Positions 17,592 to 27,722 of a stretch of DNA of 64,000 nucleotides are shown in pieces. This stretch comes from Gluconacetobacter diazotrophicus PA1 5 (lineage in GTDB: Bacteria; Pseudomonadota; Alphaproteobacteria; Acetobacterales; Acetobacteraceae). The stretch is taken from positions 2,532,001-2,596,000 of the forward strand of contig NC_010125.1 of NCBI RefSeq assembly GCF_000067045.1, read 5' to 3'. The position numbers and the translations under genes are program-made. A model generated the notes under the pieces. The model saw nothing but the letters and a program-made list of their open reading frames with translations. It was not told the DNA's origin and searched no databases. Within the stretch, counting starts at the first letter, position 1. Every line of letters starts with the position of its first letter.

Positions 17592-19069
17592 GGCGCGGAC
17601 ACCGTCGGGCGGGCGGGCTGCGACAGGTCCAGCACCGGCTGCGGGCACAGGCCCAGGCCGATCAGCAGCGCGACCGTGCCGCCCAGTACCGCCATGTGCC
17701 GCGCCCCGAAATCGCCGGCCCCCCGGACCCCGTCCACCGGAAGGGGACCCTGGAAGGCCCGGCTGACCATGGTCAGGCCGTACAGCGCGGACAGGACCAG
17801 CCCCGACGCCGCCAGGACGGCCAGCAGCGGACTGATGCGCCACGTCGCCAGCAGCACCAGGAATTCGCCCACGAAATTGCCCAGGCCCGGCAGGCCCAGC
17901 GACGCCACCGCGAAGACCAGCCCCATGGCGGACAGATGCGGCATCACCGCCCACAATCCGCCCATGCGGCGCAGGTCGCGGGTATGCAGCCGGTCCTGCA
18001 GCGCCCCGGCGATGACGAACAGCGCGCCGGTGCTCAGCCCATGGGCCAGCATCTGCACCACCGCCCCTTCCATCCCCAGGGCCGAGCCCGAGAAAACCCC
18101 CATCAGGACGAACCCCAGATGGCTGACGCTGCTATAGGCGATCAGCCGTTTCAGGTCGTCCTGCACCAGTGCCTGCATCGCGCCGTACAGGACGCCCGCC
18201 ACCCCCAGCACCAGCGCCAGCGGCGCCAGCCGTGACGCGGCGTCGGGAAACAGCAGCGCGACGAAGCGGATCAGCCCGTAACCGCCGGTCTTCAGCAGCA
18301 CCCCGGCCAGCAGCACGCTGCCCGCCGTGGGGGCCTGGGTGTGGGTGTCGGGCAGCCAGACATGCAGCGGCACCACCGGCAGCTTCACCGCGAAGGCGAC
18401 GAAGAACCCCGACGCCAGCGCCAGCGCCACGCCCGGCGCCAGCATCGTGCCCGCCAGGGCGAAATAATCGAAGGTCAGGACCCCGGTCTGGCGAAAATGC
18501 GCGATGGCCAGACCCAGGATGGACAGCAGCATCAGCAGGCCGCTGCCCTGGGTGAACAGGAAGAACTTGATGGCCGCGCGCGCCCGGTCCTCGTGCCCCC
18601 AGCCGGTGATCAGGACATAGAGCGGTACCAGCATCAGTTCCCAGAAGAAGAAGAACAGAAACAGGTCGGTCGCGATGAACACGCCGTCCACCCCCGCGAC
18701 CGTCGCCAGCAGCAGCAGGTGAAACACCCCGGCCCCCGGCCCGATATCGCGCGAGGCCAGCAGCACGCACGGCCAGGACAGCACCACCGTCAGCCACAGC
18801 ATAACCAGCCCCAGCCCGTCCAGGTCGCAGCGCACCGCGATGCCCAGGGCGGGAATCCACGGCACGGCGAAATGCGCCAGCCACGGCCCGCCGCCCGCCG
18901 GGGCGTGCCAGTACGCACGCCAGGTGATGTACAGCAGCAGCAGGGTCAGCAGCGCCAGCGTGGCCAGCGTCACGCGCCACGGCCCGCGCGGGCCGGCGCC
19001 GCGTCCGGCCAGCCACGCCGCCGTCCCGCCGGCCAGCGGCAGCAGGACCAGGGCCGGCAACGCGATCAT
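17588..19069 (-). CDS. nuoM: NADH-quinone oxidoreductase subunit M
   Basis: A membrane antiporter-like subunit of 493 residues (E. coli NuoM: 509). Characteristic sequences are FFFFWELMLVPLYVLITGWG, containing the key glutamate of the fifth helix, and VKLPVVPLHVWLPDTHTQAPTAGSVLLAG. Start at 19069, overlapping the nuoL stop by four bases (ATGA); the open frame extending further upstream is a shadow of nuoL. Together with NuoL and NuoN it carries one proton channel of complex I. Confidence 0.94.
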   Translation of the reverse strand: MIALPALVLLPLAGGTAAWLAGRGAGPRGPWRVTLATLALLTLLLLYITWRAYWHAPAGGGPWLAHFAVPWIPALGIAVRCDLDGLGLVMLWLTVVLSWPCVLLASRDIGPGAGVFHLLLLATVAGVDGVFIATDLFLFFFFWELMLVPLYVLITGWGHEDRARAAIKFFLFTQGSGLLMLLSILGLAIAHFRQTGVLTFDYFALAGTMLAPGVALALASGFFVAFAVKLPVVPLHVWLPDTHTQAPTAGSVLLAGVLLKTGGYGLIRFVALLFPDAASRLAPLALVLGVAGVLYGAMQALVQDDLKRLIAYSSVSHLGFVLMGVFSGSALGMEGAVVQMLAHGLSTGALFVIAGALQDRLHTRDLRRMGGLWAVMPHLSAMGLVFAVASLGLPGLGNFVGEFLVLLATWRISPLLAVLAASGLVLSALYGLTMVSRAFQGPLPVDGVRGAGDFGARHMAVLGGTVALLIGLGLCPQPVLDLSQPARPTVSAP

Positions 19070-20943
19070 GGCCGTCCCCCCCATGGCTGCACCGCCAGGC
19101 ACAGGGCGACCGCCGTACCCACGGCCAGCCACCCGGCATAGCGCCGGACCTGGCCGTCCTGCATCAGTCCCAGTGCCTTGCCGCCCCAGACGGCCCCCGC
19201 CGCCAGCAGGTCGGGCAGGATGTCGAACACGTCCCGCTTCATCCACCGGCCCAGGGCGGTGAACGGGCGCACCACCAGCACGCCGTACGCCGCATCGAAC
19301 CCCCACCCCGCCCGCGCCAGCCCCGCCAGCACGCCGGAGGCCGGCTGCGGCACACGTCCCGGTTGCCAGAACACCCAGGCCAGCGCGATCCCGGCCAGCG
19401 GCGCCAGGGACCCGGCCGCCAGCAACGCACGACCACCCTCGCCGCCCGATTCCGCCTCGGCCCCGCCCAGCACCGGCGCCAGCAGGTGCGACAGCAGGTG
19501 CACCGGCGCGATGACATCGGGCATTTCGATCATCCCGCCGACGACCGCCAGGACGGACAGGCACGCCAGCGGCACCGCCATCGACCAGCCGGTGCTGCCC
19601 GTCGCGGTGCCGCGCGGCGCGCCCAGGAAGACGATGAAGACGCAGCGGAAACTGTACAGCCCGGTCAGGAACGCCCCCAGCAGCGCCCCCGCCCACAGCA
19701 GGGGGGAACTGTCCCACGCGCCCTGCAGGATCGCTTCCTTGCTGTAGAACCCGGCGGAGACCAGCGGCACGCCCGCCAGCGCCGCCGCCCCCGCCACGAA
19801 GGCGGCGAAGACGCCCGGCATCGCCCGCCGCAGCCCGCCCATGTGAAAGATATCCTGCTGGTGATGCATGCGCAGGATCACCGCGCCCGCCGCCATGAAC
19901 AGCAGCGCCTTGAACATCGCATGCGTCACCAGGTGGAAGATCGCGGCCCCCCACGCCCCGGTGCCCAGCGCCAGGAACATGTAGCCAAGCTGGCTGATGG
20001 TGGAATAGGCCAGGATACGCTTGATATCCGTCTGGACCAGGGCGCTGCCCCCCGCCAGCAGCAGCGTCACCAGCCCCACGACCGAGATCACCCCCATCAC
20101 CACCGGCGCCGGCTCGAACAGCGCATGCAGCCGCGCGATCAGGTAGACCCCGGCCGTCACCATCGTCGCCGCGTGGATCAGGGCCGAAACCGGCGTGGGA
20201 CCGGCCATGGCGTCGGGCAGCCAGATCTGGAACGGAACCTGCGCCGACTTGGCCACCGCGCCGCACAGCAGCAGCAGCGCCACCAGTTCGGCGCCCGGGC
20301 CGCGCAGGAAGCGCGTGGCGTCCAGCACGCGGTCGATGTCCAGGCTGCCCGCGCGCGTCGCCAGCAGCAGCAGCCCGCACAGCAGCAGCACGTCGCCGAT
20401 CCGCGTGACGATGAAGGCCTTGCGCGCGGCGGCGCCGTTCGCGACCTCGCGGTACCAGAAGCCGATCAGCAGGTAGGAACACAGGCCCACGCCCTCCCAC
20501 CCCACATAGAGGCACAGCAGGTCGGACGACAGGACCAGTACCAGCATGGCGGCGACGAACAGCGTCATGCCGCCGAAGAATCGTGCGATATCGGGGTCGT
20601 CCCACATATATCCGCACGCATACAGGTGGATCAGGAACCCGATCCCGGTCACGACCAGCATCATCACGAGCGACAGCGGATCGACCGCGAACGACACATG
20701 CGCGTCGAACCCGTCCACGCGCATCCACTGCCACAGCACGATCCGCAGGGCCGGATGGGGCGCGGGCAGCAGGTCCACCGCCAGCCATCCGGTCAGCAGC
20801 GCCGACAGGCCCAGCGCCCCGGCGGCAATGATGCAGGCCGCGCGGGTGGACATACGGCCCGACCGCAGGAACAGGGGAAACAGGAACAGGATCGTGGCGG
20901 CCAGGAGCGGGCACAGGACGATCAGCGGCGGCAGCGCGGTCAT
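19066..20943 (-). CDS. nuoL: NADH-quinone oxidoreductase subunit L
   Basis: The largest antiporter-like subunit, 625 residues (E. coli: 613). Visible signatures are LYVGWEGVGLCSYLLIGFW with the channel glutamate, and SAQVPFQIWLPDAMAGPTPVSALIHAATMVTAGVY, the proton-channel core. The C-terminal part should include the long lateral helix along the membrane arm. It lies at the distal end of the membrane arm of complex I. Five bases separate it from nuoK, and it overlaps nuoM by four. Confidence 0.95.
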   Translation of the reverse strand: MTALPPLIVLCPLLAATILFLFPLFLRSGRMSTRAACIIAAGALGLSALLTGWLAVDLLPAPHPALRIVLWQWMRVDGFDAHVSFAVDPLSLVMMLVVTGIGFLIHLYACGYMWDDPDIARFFGGMTLFVAAMLVLVLSSDLLCLYVGWEGVGLCSYLLIGFWYREVANGAAARKAFIVTRIGDVLLLCGLLLLATRAGSLDIDRVLDATRFLRGPGAELVALLLLCGAVAKSAQVPFQIWLPDAMAGPTPVSALIHAATMVTAGVYLIARLHALFEPAPVVMGVISVVGLVTLLLAGGSALVQTDIKRILAYSTISQLGYMFLALGTGAWGAAIFHLVTHAMFKALLFMAAGAVILRMHHQQDIFHMGGLRRAMPGVFAAFVAGAAALAGVPLVSAGFYSKEAILQGAWDSSPLLWAGALLGAFLTGLYSFRCVFIVFLGAPRGTATGSTGWSMAVPLACLSVLAVVGGMIEMPDVIAPVHLLSHLLAPVLGGAEAESGGEGGRALLAAGSLAPLAGIALAWVFWQPGRVPQPASGVLAGLARAGWGFDAAYGVLVVRPFTALGRWMKRDVFDILPDLLAAGAVWGGKALGLMQDGQVRRYAGWLAVGTAVALCLAVQPWGGRP

Positions 20944-20948
20944 GATCG

Positions 20949-21263
20949 CTATCCCTTCAGGCGGTTGCCGGTATCGGCGTCCAGGGTCGGCCGCCCCGCC
21001 TGGTGCATCCGCAGCAGGATCGCCAGCCCGATCGCGGCCTCGGCCGCCGCCAGGGACAGGATCATCAGGAACATCACCTGCCCCTCCGCCGCATGCCAGC
21101 GCGTTCCGGCCGCGACGAAGGCCAGCGCCGCCGCATTCAGCATGATTTCAATGGACATCAGCATGAACAGCAGGTTGCGCCGCACCAGGACACCCAGCAG
21201 CCCCAGCGCGAACAGGCCGGCGGCCAGCAGCATCGCCATGTCCGGGGTGGGGCGCATGATCAT
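20949..21263 (-). CDS. nuoK: NADH-quinone oxidoreductase subunit K
   Basis: A subunit of 104 residues with three hydrophobic helices (E. coli NuoK: 100). Helix 2 keeps the glutamate in [15 protein letters not shown] and helix 3 the one in [13 protein letters not shown], both needed for proton transfer in the family. The start at 21263 (MIMRP) overlaps the nuoJ stop as ATGA; an alternative ATG lies six bases later. Confidence 0.94.
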   Translation of the reverse strand: MIMRPTPDMAMLLAAGLFALGLLGVLVRRNLLFMLMSIEIMLNAAALAFVAAGTRWHAAEGQVMFLMILSLAAAEAAIGLAILLRMHQAGRPTLDADTGNRLKG

Positions 21264-21766
21264 TCCCCCCCCTGAAGATGGCGGCCGATGCGAAAGGCGC
21301 TGGCCAGCCCGGCCAGAAGCAGGAACGACGCCAGTTCGACCGTCAGCGCATAGGGCCCGTACAACACCAGCCCCACCTGCGCCGGACCGATGGGGCCGCC
21401 GCCGCCCGCCGGCGCGGTCACGGCCAGCGCACGCAGCAGCGCCGCCAGCAGGACACCGGCCAGCAGGACCGGGCCGATCCACACGCGCGGCACGATCCAC
21501 GCCCGTTCGCGCCGCTGGTCCGTCGCCCCCAGGTTGAGCATCATGACCACGAATACGAACAGGACCATGATGGCGCCGGCATAGATGATGACTTCCAGCA
21601 TGGCCGCGAAAGGCGCGCCCAACTGGAAAAAGATGCCGGCCAGCGCCAGCAGCAGCACGACCAGGTACAGCAGCGCGTGCACGGCATTCGCGCGCGTGAC
21701 CGTCATGAAGGCGGCCAGCACGACCACCAGCGCGGACAGGGCGAAGGAGACATTCATGTCCATCAC
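21260..21766 (-). CDS. nuoJ: NADH-quinone oxidoreductase subunit J
   Basis: A membrane subunit of 168 residues with five hydrophobic helices (E. coli NuoJ: 184). The third helix [24 protein letters not shown] is the classic NuoJ pi-bulge helix near the quinone-coupling axis. The N-terminal MMDMN gives three possible ATGs (21766, 21763, 21757). It lies between nuoI and nuoK with almost no spacing. Confidence 0.93.
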   Translation of the reverse strand: MMDMNVSFALSALVVVLAAFMTVTRANAVHALLYLVVLLLALAGIFFQLGAPFAAMLEVIIYAGAIMVLFVFVVMMLNLGATDQRRERAWIVPRVWIGPVLLAGVLLAALLRALAVTAPAGGGGPIGPAQVGLVLYGPYALTVELASFLLLAGLASAFRIGRHLQGGE

Positions 21767-21768
21767 CC

Positions 21769-22281
21769 TCAGGGCATCAGGCTGCGCACGTCGACTGGCG
21801 GGGATTCGCGTTCCGCTTCCCCCTTGTCCTTGCCCGGGATCGTCACGCCGGACACGAGATAGAAGCTGTAATCGGGATATTTCCCGGTTCCCGAAATCAG
21901 CAGGTCCTCCTTTTCATAGACCAGGCTGGGGCGGACATATTCGCTCATCTCGAAATCGGGGGTCAGCTGAATCGCGTAGGTCGGGCAGGCTTCCTCGCAG
22001 AATCCGCAGAAGATGCAGCGGGAAAAATTGATACGGAAATAATCCGGGTACCAGCGCCCGTCCTGTTCCGTTTTCTGCAGACTGATGCAGTCCACCGGGC
22101 AGGCCACGGCGCACAGGCCGCAGGCGACGCAGCGTTCCTGCCCGTCGGGATCGCGCGACAGGATGATGCGCCCGCGATAGCGCGGCGGCAGCGGCGGCTT
22201 GGTCTCGGGATAGCCCACCGTGACCCGGCGATGGGTCATGTGCCGGAAGGTCAGCCACAGCGTGCGCAGGATATCGAACAT
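21769..22281 (-). CDS. nuoI: NADH-quinone oxidoreductase subunit I (two 4Fe-4S clusters)
   Basis: An 8Fe ferredoxin-like subunit of 170 residues (E. coli: 180). The two cluster motifs are [12 protein letters not shown] (C51, C54, C57, C61) and [12 protein letters not shown] (C89, C92, C95, C99). They hold clusters N6a and N6b, which carry electrons towards N2 in NuoB. The start MFDILRTLW at 22281 is chosen over an upstream extension of Arg/Cys-rich sequence that is nuoH shadow. The segment YPDYSFYLV near the C-terminus is conserved in this branch. Confidence 0.95.
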   Translation of the reverse strand: MFDILRTLWLTFRHMTHRRVTVGYPETKPPLPPRYRGRIILSRDPDGQERCVACGLCAVACPVDCISLQKTEQDGRWYPDYFRINFSRCIFCGFCEEACPTYAIQLTPDFEMSEYVRPSLVYEKEDLLISGTGKYPDYSFYLVSGVTIPGKDKGEAERESPPVDVRSLMP

Positions 22282-22291
22282 CGCGGGCCCC

Positions 22292-23248
22292 CTATCCCGG
22301 CGCGCGCAGCAGCAGCACCGCGCCGGTCGCAACGATATTGAGCAAGGAAAGCGGCAGCAGGACCTTCCAGCCCAGCACCATCAACTGGTCGTAGCGCAGG
22401 CGCGGCAGCGCCGCGCGCAGCAGGATGAACAGGCCGGTCAGCACCCCGGTCTTCAGCGCGAACCACAGCCCCCCGGGCAGGACCGGCCCCTGCCATCCGC
22501 CCAGGTACAACGTCGCCACCAGGGCCGAGATCAGGACGATGCCCGCATATTCCGCCAGGAAGAACATGCCGAACTTCATGCCCGAATATTCGGTATGGAA
22601 TCCGGCCCCCAGTTCGTTCTCGCCTTCCGGAAGATCGAACGGCAGGCGATGGGTTTCCGCGATTCCGGCCAGCAGGAACACGACGCAGCCCAGTGCCTGC
22701 GGGATGACGAACCACAGGCCCGACTGCGCCAGCACGATGTCGCGCAGGCTGAACGAATGCGCCGCCATGACCACGCCCAGGGCGGACAGGCCCATGAACA
22801 CTTCGTAGCTGATCATCTGCGCCGCCGCCCGCAGCCCGCCCAGCAGGGCGTATTTGCTGTTCGACGCCCAGCCCGCCAGCACCACGGAATAGACCCCCAT
22901 CCCCATGGCGGCGAAGACGAACAGCAGCCCGACATTCAGCCCGGCGGCGACGCTCCACCACGCGGTGACGGGGATGACCGCGAAGGACAGCAGCACCGTC
23001 ATCATGCCGATGGTCGGCGCCAGGACGAACACGGCCCGGTCGGCGAACGGCGGAATCCAGTCCTGCTTGAACAGGATCTTGATGCCGTCGGCCACGGCCT
23101 GCAGAACGCCGCCGGGCCCGACGCGGTTGGGCCCGTAGCGGTCCTGCCACACGCCCAGCAGGCGCCGCTCGACCCACGTCAGCGCCGTCGCCAGCCCCAG
23201 CAGGACCACCAGCGTGACGGCAATGATGGCGGGCATGGGAACGATCAT
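22292..23248 (-). CDS. nuoH: NADH-quinone oxidoreductase subunit H
   Basis: A membrane subunit of 318 residues with about eight helices (E. coli: 325), forming the heel of complex I and part of the quinone chamber. Conserved parts are [21 protein letters not shown] near the N-terminus, the acidic loop [36 protein letters not shown], and the C-terminal [15 protein letters not shown]. The start at 23248 overlaps the nuoG stop as ATGA. Confidence 0.95.
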   Translation of the reverse strand: MIVPMPAIIAVTLVVLLGLATALTWVERRLLGVWQDRYGPNRVGPGGVLQAVADGIKILFKQDWIPPFADRAVFVLAPTIGMMTVLLSFAVIPVTAWWSVAAGLNVGLLFVFAAMGMGVYSVVLAGWASNSKYALLGGLRAAAQMISYEVFMGLSALGVVMAAHSFSLRDIVLAQSGLWFVIPQALGCVVFLLAGIAETHRLPFDLPEGENELGAGFHTEYSGMKFGMFFLAEYAGIVLISALVATLYLGGWQGPVLPGGLWFALKTGVLTGLFILLRAALPRLRYDQLMVLGWKVLLPLSLLNIVATGAVLLLRAPG

Positions 23249-25935
23249 GACGCGTCCCCGCCCGCATGCCCGATATCGGCCCAGACGGGACTGACGATAC
23301 CCTGCGCCCCGCCCGCATGCGCCGGACACAGCGCGACCCCGGGCGGCACCGCCGCATCCCGCACCACCGGCAGGCCGATCGCCTGCCCCGCGAGCAGCAG
23401 AGTGGCATCCGCCGGCCAGTCCGTGCCCACGCGCAGCACCATCGGTTCCGCCCGCGCGGCGACCGGCGGCGACAGCGTGCTCAGTTCCTCGGTTCCGAAC
23501 AGCAGTTCCTGCGGCAGCAGCAGGATGCGGTCCGTGGACGGCACGAAACGGGGGGGAATGTCGGCGTGCCAGGCAGGCGCGGCCGGCATGTCGCCATCCA
23601 GCAGGCGGACTCCCGCGTCGCCGCCGCGCATCGGGCCGCCGATTTCCTGCTGGAAGCGGTTCAGCGCCTGGACCGAATTCCATCCCGGCTGCTGATAGTA
23701 CGGAACCAGCGCCCCCGGCATGTCCGCCCCGTACGATCCCTCCATCGACGGGGAGAGCGGCGTGTCCGGGTTGGCCACCGGCGGCCGGTCGCGCACGCTG
23801 ACCTGGGCGCGCATCGCGGTACGCCCGTCGAAACGCGGGGGCGCCGAACGCACGCGCTGTCCGTCCAGCCGATAGGACGCATCCGGCGCGGCGGCCCCGA
23901 TCCCGGCCAGGGCCGGGCAGGACGTGCCGATCGCGGCGACGATCGAATCCAGGTCGGCCCAGCCCGGATCACGCCCCACCGCGCGGGCCAGGTCGCGCGC
24001 CCAGCGCCATGCCGCCTGGATGGGCCGGTCGGGCGACAGCACGGGCAGGAAACGCTGGGCCCGTCCCTCGGCACTGACCAGCGTGCCGGCGCATTCCGAA
24101 AACGCGGCGGAGGGCAGCACGATATCCGCCCGCGCCATCAGTTGCGTCGCGACATGGTCGATGACCACCAGATGCCGCACACCCGCCAGCAGGGCCTCCA
24201 GCGCGTCCGGCGCCATGCGGCGGGTCAGGTCGTTTTCCATCACCACCAGCGTGCCGATCCCGCCCGCCCGCACCATGCCGGCCACCGCGTCCAGGCTGAC
24301 CCCGCCCAGCAGCGCCACGCCCATGCTGTTGCAGTCCGGCTGCATCACCGACAGGGCCACGTCGCGCCCCGCATGGGCCAGGGCGGTCGCGATGTTGGCG
24401 GCGGCGTGCGGCAGCGCCGCCATGCCGTAGTGCGACCCGGTGACGATCAGCGGCCGGCCGGCGGCGGACAGGGCCCGCGCGATCCGGTCCGCCAGGGCGG
24501 CCTCGTCCTCGGTCAGGTCCGCGACCTCGGGCGCGTTCATGTCGATCCGGTGCGCGATGGCGAAGCCCAGCCGCGCGATGTCGTCGGGGGCCGCGCGCCT
24601 TATGCCCTCGGCAATGTCGTCCAGGCCGGTGGCGCCGGGCGTCAGCACGAACAGCGGCACGCGCAGGCCGGTGCCCATGGTGCGCGCGGCGGCGTCCATC
24701 CAGCGCGGGACCTTGGCCGCGTCGGCGGCGCCGTAATCCGGCTGGCGCACCGCCTGGCGCAGCGCCAGCGCGACACGCGGGGCGGTCGCCGCCACGTCCT
24801 CGCCCAGGATCAGGACGGCATCGGCGCGTTCCATGTCGTGCAGGGTGGGATTGCGCGCCGGCGTGGCGCGCAGCAGGTTCGGCAGCGCGCAGGCCAGGTC
24901 GTGTTCCGCCCCCGTCAGGCCGGTGGAAAATCCCGCCGGACCCACCAGGTTGCGCAGGGCGAAATTCGCCTCGACCGACGCGCGCGCCGAGCCGATGCCC
25001 ACCACCGGCCCGTCCGCCGCCATGTCCGCGAACCGGTCCAGCACGTCGCGCACGGCCGCGACCGCCTGCTGTCCGTCCACCCGGCGCAGGGGGACGCGCG
25101 GGCGGGACGGCGCCTGCGCGAAGCCATGGCCGAACCGCCCCCGGTCGCACAGGAAATAGCGATTGACCGCGTCGTGGTAGCGGTTGATCACCCGCCGTAC
25201 CGAGCCCTGGCGCGCGTTGACGATGGTATTGCAGCCGACCGCGCAATGGGGGCAGACCGACGGCGCACCGTCCATGTCCCATTTGCGGACATAGACCGAC
25301 GTGAAAGGCTTGTCGGTGAACACGCCGGTCGGACAGATTTCCACCAGGTTGCCGGCGAAGCCGCTTTCCAGCACGCCGCCGGCGGCGCGGCCGAAATAGA
25401 CGTCGTTATGCGCGCCGAACGCCGCCAGGTCGGTGCCGCCGGCATAGTCGCGATAGAAGCGCACGCAGCGATAGCAGGCGATGCAGCGGTTCATCTCGTG
25501 CCGGACGAAGGGGCCCAGGTCCTGGTTGCGATGCGTGCGCTTGGGGAAGCGATAGCGCCGCGCGGCATGGCCGGTCATGACCGTCATGTCCTGCAGGTGG
25601 CATTCGCCGCCCTCGGCGCAGACCGGGCAGTCATGGGGGTGGTTGGTCATCAGCCATTCGATGACCCCGGCACGGAAGTCCCGTGCCTCCTGATCCTCGA
25701 TCGACAGGATCGCACCATCGGTGACCGGCGTCATGCACGCCATGACGATCCGCCCGCGCGTGTCGTCGGGGCCCGCGAACTGCCGCACCGCGCATTGCCG
25801 GCACGCCCCGACCGACCCCAGTTCGGGATGCCAGCAGAAATAGGGCAGGTCCGCGCCGCTTTCCAGGCACGCCTGCAGCAGGTTTTCATCCAGCCGGGCG
25901 GGGCAGTCTCGTCCGTCGATCCGGATCGTGGCCAT
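23245..25935 (-). CDS. nuoG: NADH-quinone oxidoreductase subunit G (with N7 cluster motif)
   Basis: An 896-residue peripheral-arm subunit (E. coli: 908). The N-terminal ferredoxin domain holds a 2Fe-2S site (C34, C45, C48, C67). A His-Cys3 4Fe-4S site follows (H99, C103, C106, C112), then another 4Fe-4S site (C151, C154, C157, C201). A further set CPHCAVGC (C228, C231, C235) with C263 gives the N7 cluster, found in the E. coli-type enzyme and absent from mitochondrial-type subunits. The C-terminal two thirds is a molybdopterin-oxidoreductase-like fold without a cofactor role. It carries electrons from NuoEF to NuoI and NuoB. Confidence 0.95.
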   Translation of the reverse strand: MATIRIDGRDCPARLDENLLQACLESGADLPYFCWHPELGSVGACRQCAVRQFAGPDDTRGRIVMACMTPVTDGAILSIEDQEARDFRAGVIEWLMTNHPHDCPVCAEGGECHLQDMTVMTGHAARRYRFPKRTHRNQDLGPFVRHEMNRCIACYRCVRFYRDYAGGTDLAAFGAHNDVYFGRAAGGVLESGFAGNLVEICPTGVFTDKPFTSVYVRKWDMDGAPSVCPHCAVGCNTIVNARQGSVRRVINRYHDAVNRYFLCDRGRFGHGFAQAPSRPRVPLRRVDGQQAVAAVRDVLDRFADMAADGPVVGIGSARASVEANFALRNLVGPAGFSTGLTGAEHDLACALPNLLRATPARNPTLHDMERADAVLILGEDVAATAPRVALALRQAVRQPDYGAADAAKVPRWMDAAARTMGTGLRVPLFVLTPGATGLDDIAEGIRRAAPDDIARLGFAIAHRIDMNAPEVADLTEDEAALADRIARALSAAGRPLIVTGSHYGMAALPHAAANIATALAHAGRDVALSVMQPDCNSMGVALLGGVSLDAVAGMVRAGGIGTLVVMENDLTRRMAPDALEALLAGVRHLVVIDHVATQLMARADIVLPSAAFSECAGTLVSAEGRAQRFLPVLSPDRPIQAAWRWARDLARAVGRDPGWADLDSIVAAIGTSCPALAGIGAAAPDASYRLDGQRVRSAPPRFDGRTAMRAQVSVRDRPPVANPDTPLSPSMEGSYGADMPGALVPYYQQPGWNSVQALNRFQQEIGGPMRGGDAGVRLLDGDMPAAPAWHADIPPRFVPSTDRILLLPQELLFGTEELSTLSPPVAARAEPMVLRVGTDWPADATLLLAGQAIGLPVVRDAAVPPGVALCPAHAGGAQGIVSPVWADIGHAGGDAS

Positions 25936-25944
25936 GGCGTCCCC

Positions 25945-27231
25945 TTATGCCGCGTGGCGATGCGGGCAGCGGCCGAGGCGCAGATGCGCCTCGAACTCCG
26001 CCCGGAACAGGTTCAGTCCACTGGACAGCGGCGCGATGGCGCCGGGGGCATGCGCGCAGAAGGTGCGGCCCATCGGGCCGATCATGCGGGCATGATGGGC
26101 CAGCAGGTCCAGGTCGCCATCCTCGCCCCTGCCCTCCTCGATCGCGTCCAGCAGCCGTTCCACCCAGGGCAGCCCGTCGCGGCAGGGCGTGCACCAGCCG
26201 CAGGATTCCTGGGCGAAGAAATGTTCCAGGTTGCGCAGCATCCCGACCGGACAGGTCCGGTCGTCCAGCAGGATCGCAAGCCCCGTGCCCAGCCGGCTGC
26301 CGGCCTTCTCGACGGTGGCGTAGTCCATGGCGATGTCGATCGCCCCGCCGTCGAGAAAGGCGGTGGAGGCCCCGCCCGGCAGCAGCGCGCGCAGGCCGTA
26401 GCCGTCGCGCATGCCGCCGGCATGCTCCTCGATGATCTCACGCAGCGGGGTGCCCATCGGCAGTTCCCACGCGCCCGGCCGCTTCACCCGGCCGCTGACG
26501 CCGAACAGCTTGGTCCCGCCATCCGGCCCGATGGCCAGCGCGCGGAACCACGCGGCGCCATTGGCCAGGATGTGTGGCACGTTGCACAGGGTTTCGACAT
26601 TGTTGACGACCGAGGGCGCGCCCCACAGGCCGCCGACCTGCGGAAAGGGCGGCTTGCTGCGCGGCACCGCGCGGCTGCCCTCCAGCGCCGTCAGCAGCGC
26701 CGTTTCCTCGCCGCAGATATAGCGGCCGCCGCTGGCATGGACATGGATGTCGAAATCGAAGCCCGAGCCCGCGATGTCCCGCCCCAGCCAGCCGACGGCC
26801 CGGGCCTCGTCGATCGCGCGGGTCAGGCGGTCCAGCGCCAGGTGATATTCCCCGCGCAGGAAGATCACGCCCTCGCCGGCCTGGATGGCATATCCCGCCA
26901 CGATCATCCCCTCGATCAGTTGCAGGGGATTGCCCTCCAGCAGGATGCGGTCCTTGAAGGTGCCGGGCTCCATCTCGTCGGCATTGGCGACCAGGTATTT
27001 GCGCTGGTCCCCGGCCGGGGTCCTGGGTACGAAGCTCCATTTCTGCCCGGTGCCGAACCCGGCTCCGCCGCGCCCGCGCAGGCGTGAATCCGTGACCTCG
27101 GCAATGACGGCCTCCGGCGTCAGGTCGCGCAGCGCGCGCCGCAGCCCCTGCCAGCCGCCGGCGCGGCCATAGGCGGCGCAGTCCGGCGGGCCGGCGGCGT
27201 CGATCATGGCGGTCAGGGGGCGTTCGCTCAT
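25945..27231 (-). CDS. nuoF: NADH-quinone oxidoreductase subunit F (NADH/FMN binding)
   Basis: A 428-residue subunit (E. coli: 445) that oxidises NADH and reduces FMN. The nucleotide-binding motif GRGGAGFGTGQKW lies at about 53-65, ANADEMEPGTFKDR follows at about 95, and YICGEETALL at about 185 is part of the FMN site. The N3 cluster cysteines are in ESCGWCTPCRDG and TFCAHAPG in the last quarter. The start MSERPLT at 27231 overlaps the nuoE stop as ATGA. Nine bases separate its stop from the nuoG start. Confidence 0.95.
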   Translation of the reverse strand: MSERPLTAMIDAAGPPDCAAYGRAGGWQGLRRALRDLTPEAVIAEVTDSRLRGRGGAGFGTGQKWSFVPRTPAGDQRKYLVANADEMEPGTFKDRILLEGNPLQLIEGMIVAGYAIQAGEGVIFLRGEYHLALDRLTRAIDEARAVGWLGRDIAGSGFDFDIHVHASGGRYICGEETALLTALEGSRAVPRSKPPFPQVGGLWGAPSVVNNVETLCNVPHILANGAAWFRALAIGPDGGTKLFGVSGRVKRPGAWELPMGTPLREIIEEHAGGMRDGYGLRALLPGGASTAFLDGGAIDIAMDYATVEKAGSRLGTGLAILLDDRTCPVGMLRNLEHFFAQESCGWCTPCRDGLPWVERLLDAIEEGRGEDGDLDLLAHHARMIGPMGRTFCAHAPGAIAPLSSGLNLFRAEFEAHLRLGRCPHRHAA

Positions 27232-27722
27232 GCCGGGTGCCCCCGCACGTTGTCGGCGATGCGGTCGATCCCGGCCTCGTCCACATCGCCATGCAGCGTC
27301 CGGTCCACCAGCAGGGCCGGCGCGTGGTCGCAATGGCCCAGGCAGACGATCGGCAGCAGCGTCACCGCCCCGTCCGGCGTCGTCTGGCCGGGGCGGATGC
27401 CCAGCCGGTCGCACAGCCGCGCGCACAGCGCGTCACGCCCCATGATCCAGCACGACACGCTGTCGCACATCATGATGACGTGCCGCCCGACCGGGCGGCG
27501 GAAGATCAGGTTGAAGAAGGTCGCGACCCCGTCCAGGTCCGCGACCGACAGGCCCGTCAGATCCGACAGTTCGGCCAGATGAGCGTCGCACACCCAGCCG
27601 AAGCGCGCCTGCACGGCGGCCAGCGCGCCCACCGACACCGCGCGCGGGTAATCGGCGGCCCGCACCATGGCCGCGATCTCGGCCTTCAGGTCGGGCGGCA
27701 GGGGCGGGTCAGCGGTCGACAT
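27228..27722 (-). CDS. nuoE: NADH-quinone oxidoreductase subunit E (2Fe-2S)
   Basis: A thioredoxin-like ferredoxin of 164 residues (E. coli: 166). The 2Fe-2S cluster N1a ligands are all present: C86 and C91 in CDSVSC, and C127 and C131 in CLGHC. It forms the NADH dehydrogenase module with NuoF. Its start overlaps the nuoCD stop by 14 bases and its stop overlaps nuoF by four, so translation is probably coupled. Confidence 0.94.
   Translation of the reverse strand: MSTADPPLPPDLKAEIAAMVRAADYPRAVSVGALAAVQARFGWVCDAHLAELSDLTGLSVADLDGVATFFNLIFRRPVGRHVIMMCDSVSCWIMGRDALCARLCDRLGIRPGQTTPDGAVTLLPIVCLGHCDHAPALLVDRTLHGDVDEAGIDRIADNVRGHPA

Noticed and set aside
17588..20914. A minus-strand frame spanning nuoM and part of nuoL as one protein
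   Set aside because: The C-terminal half is real NuoM; the N-terminal half is nuoL read out of frame.
23266..27087. A plus-strand open frame of about 1270 residues opposite nuoG and nuoF
   Set aside because: Antisense shadow of conserved nuo genes; no motifs and an Arg/His/Gln-rich translation.
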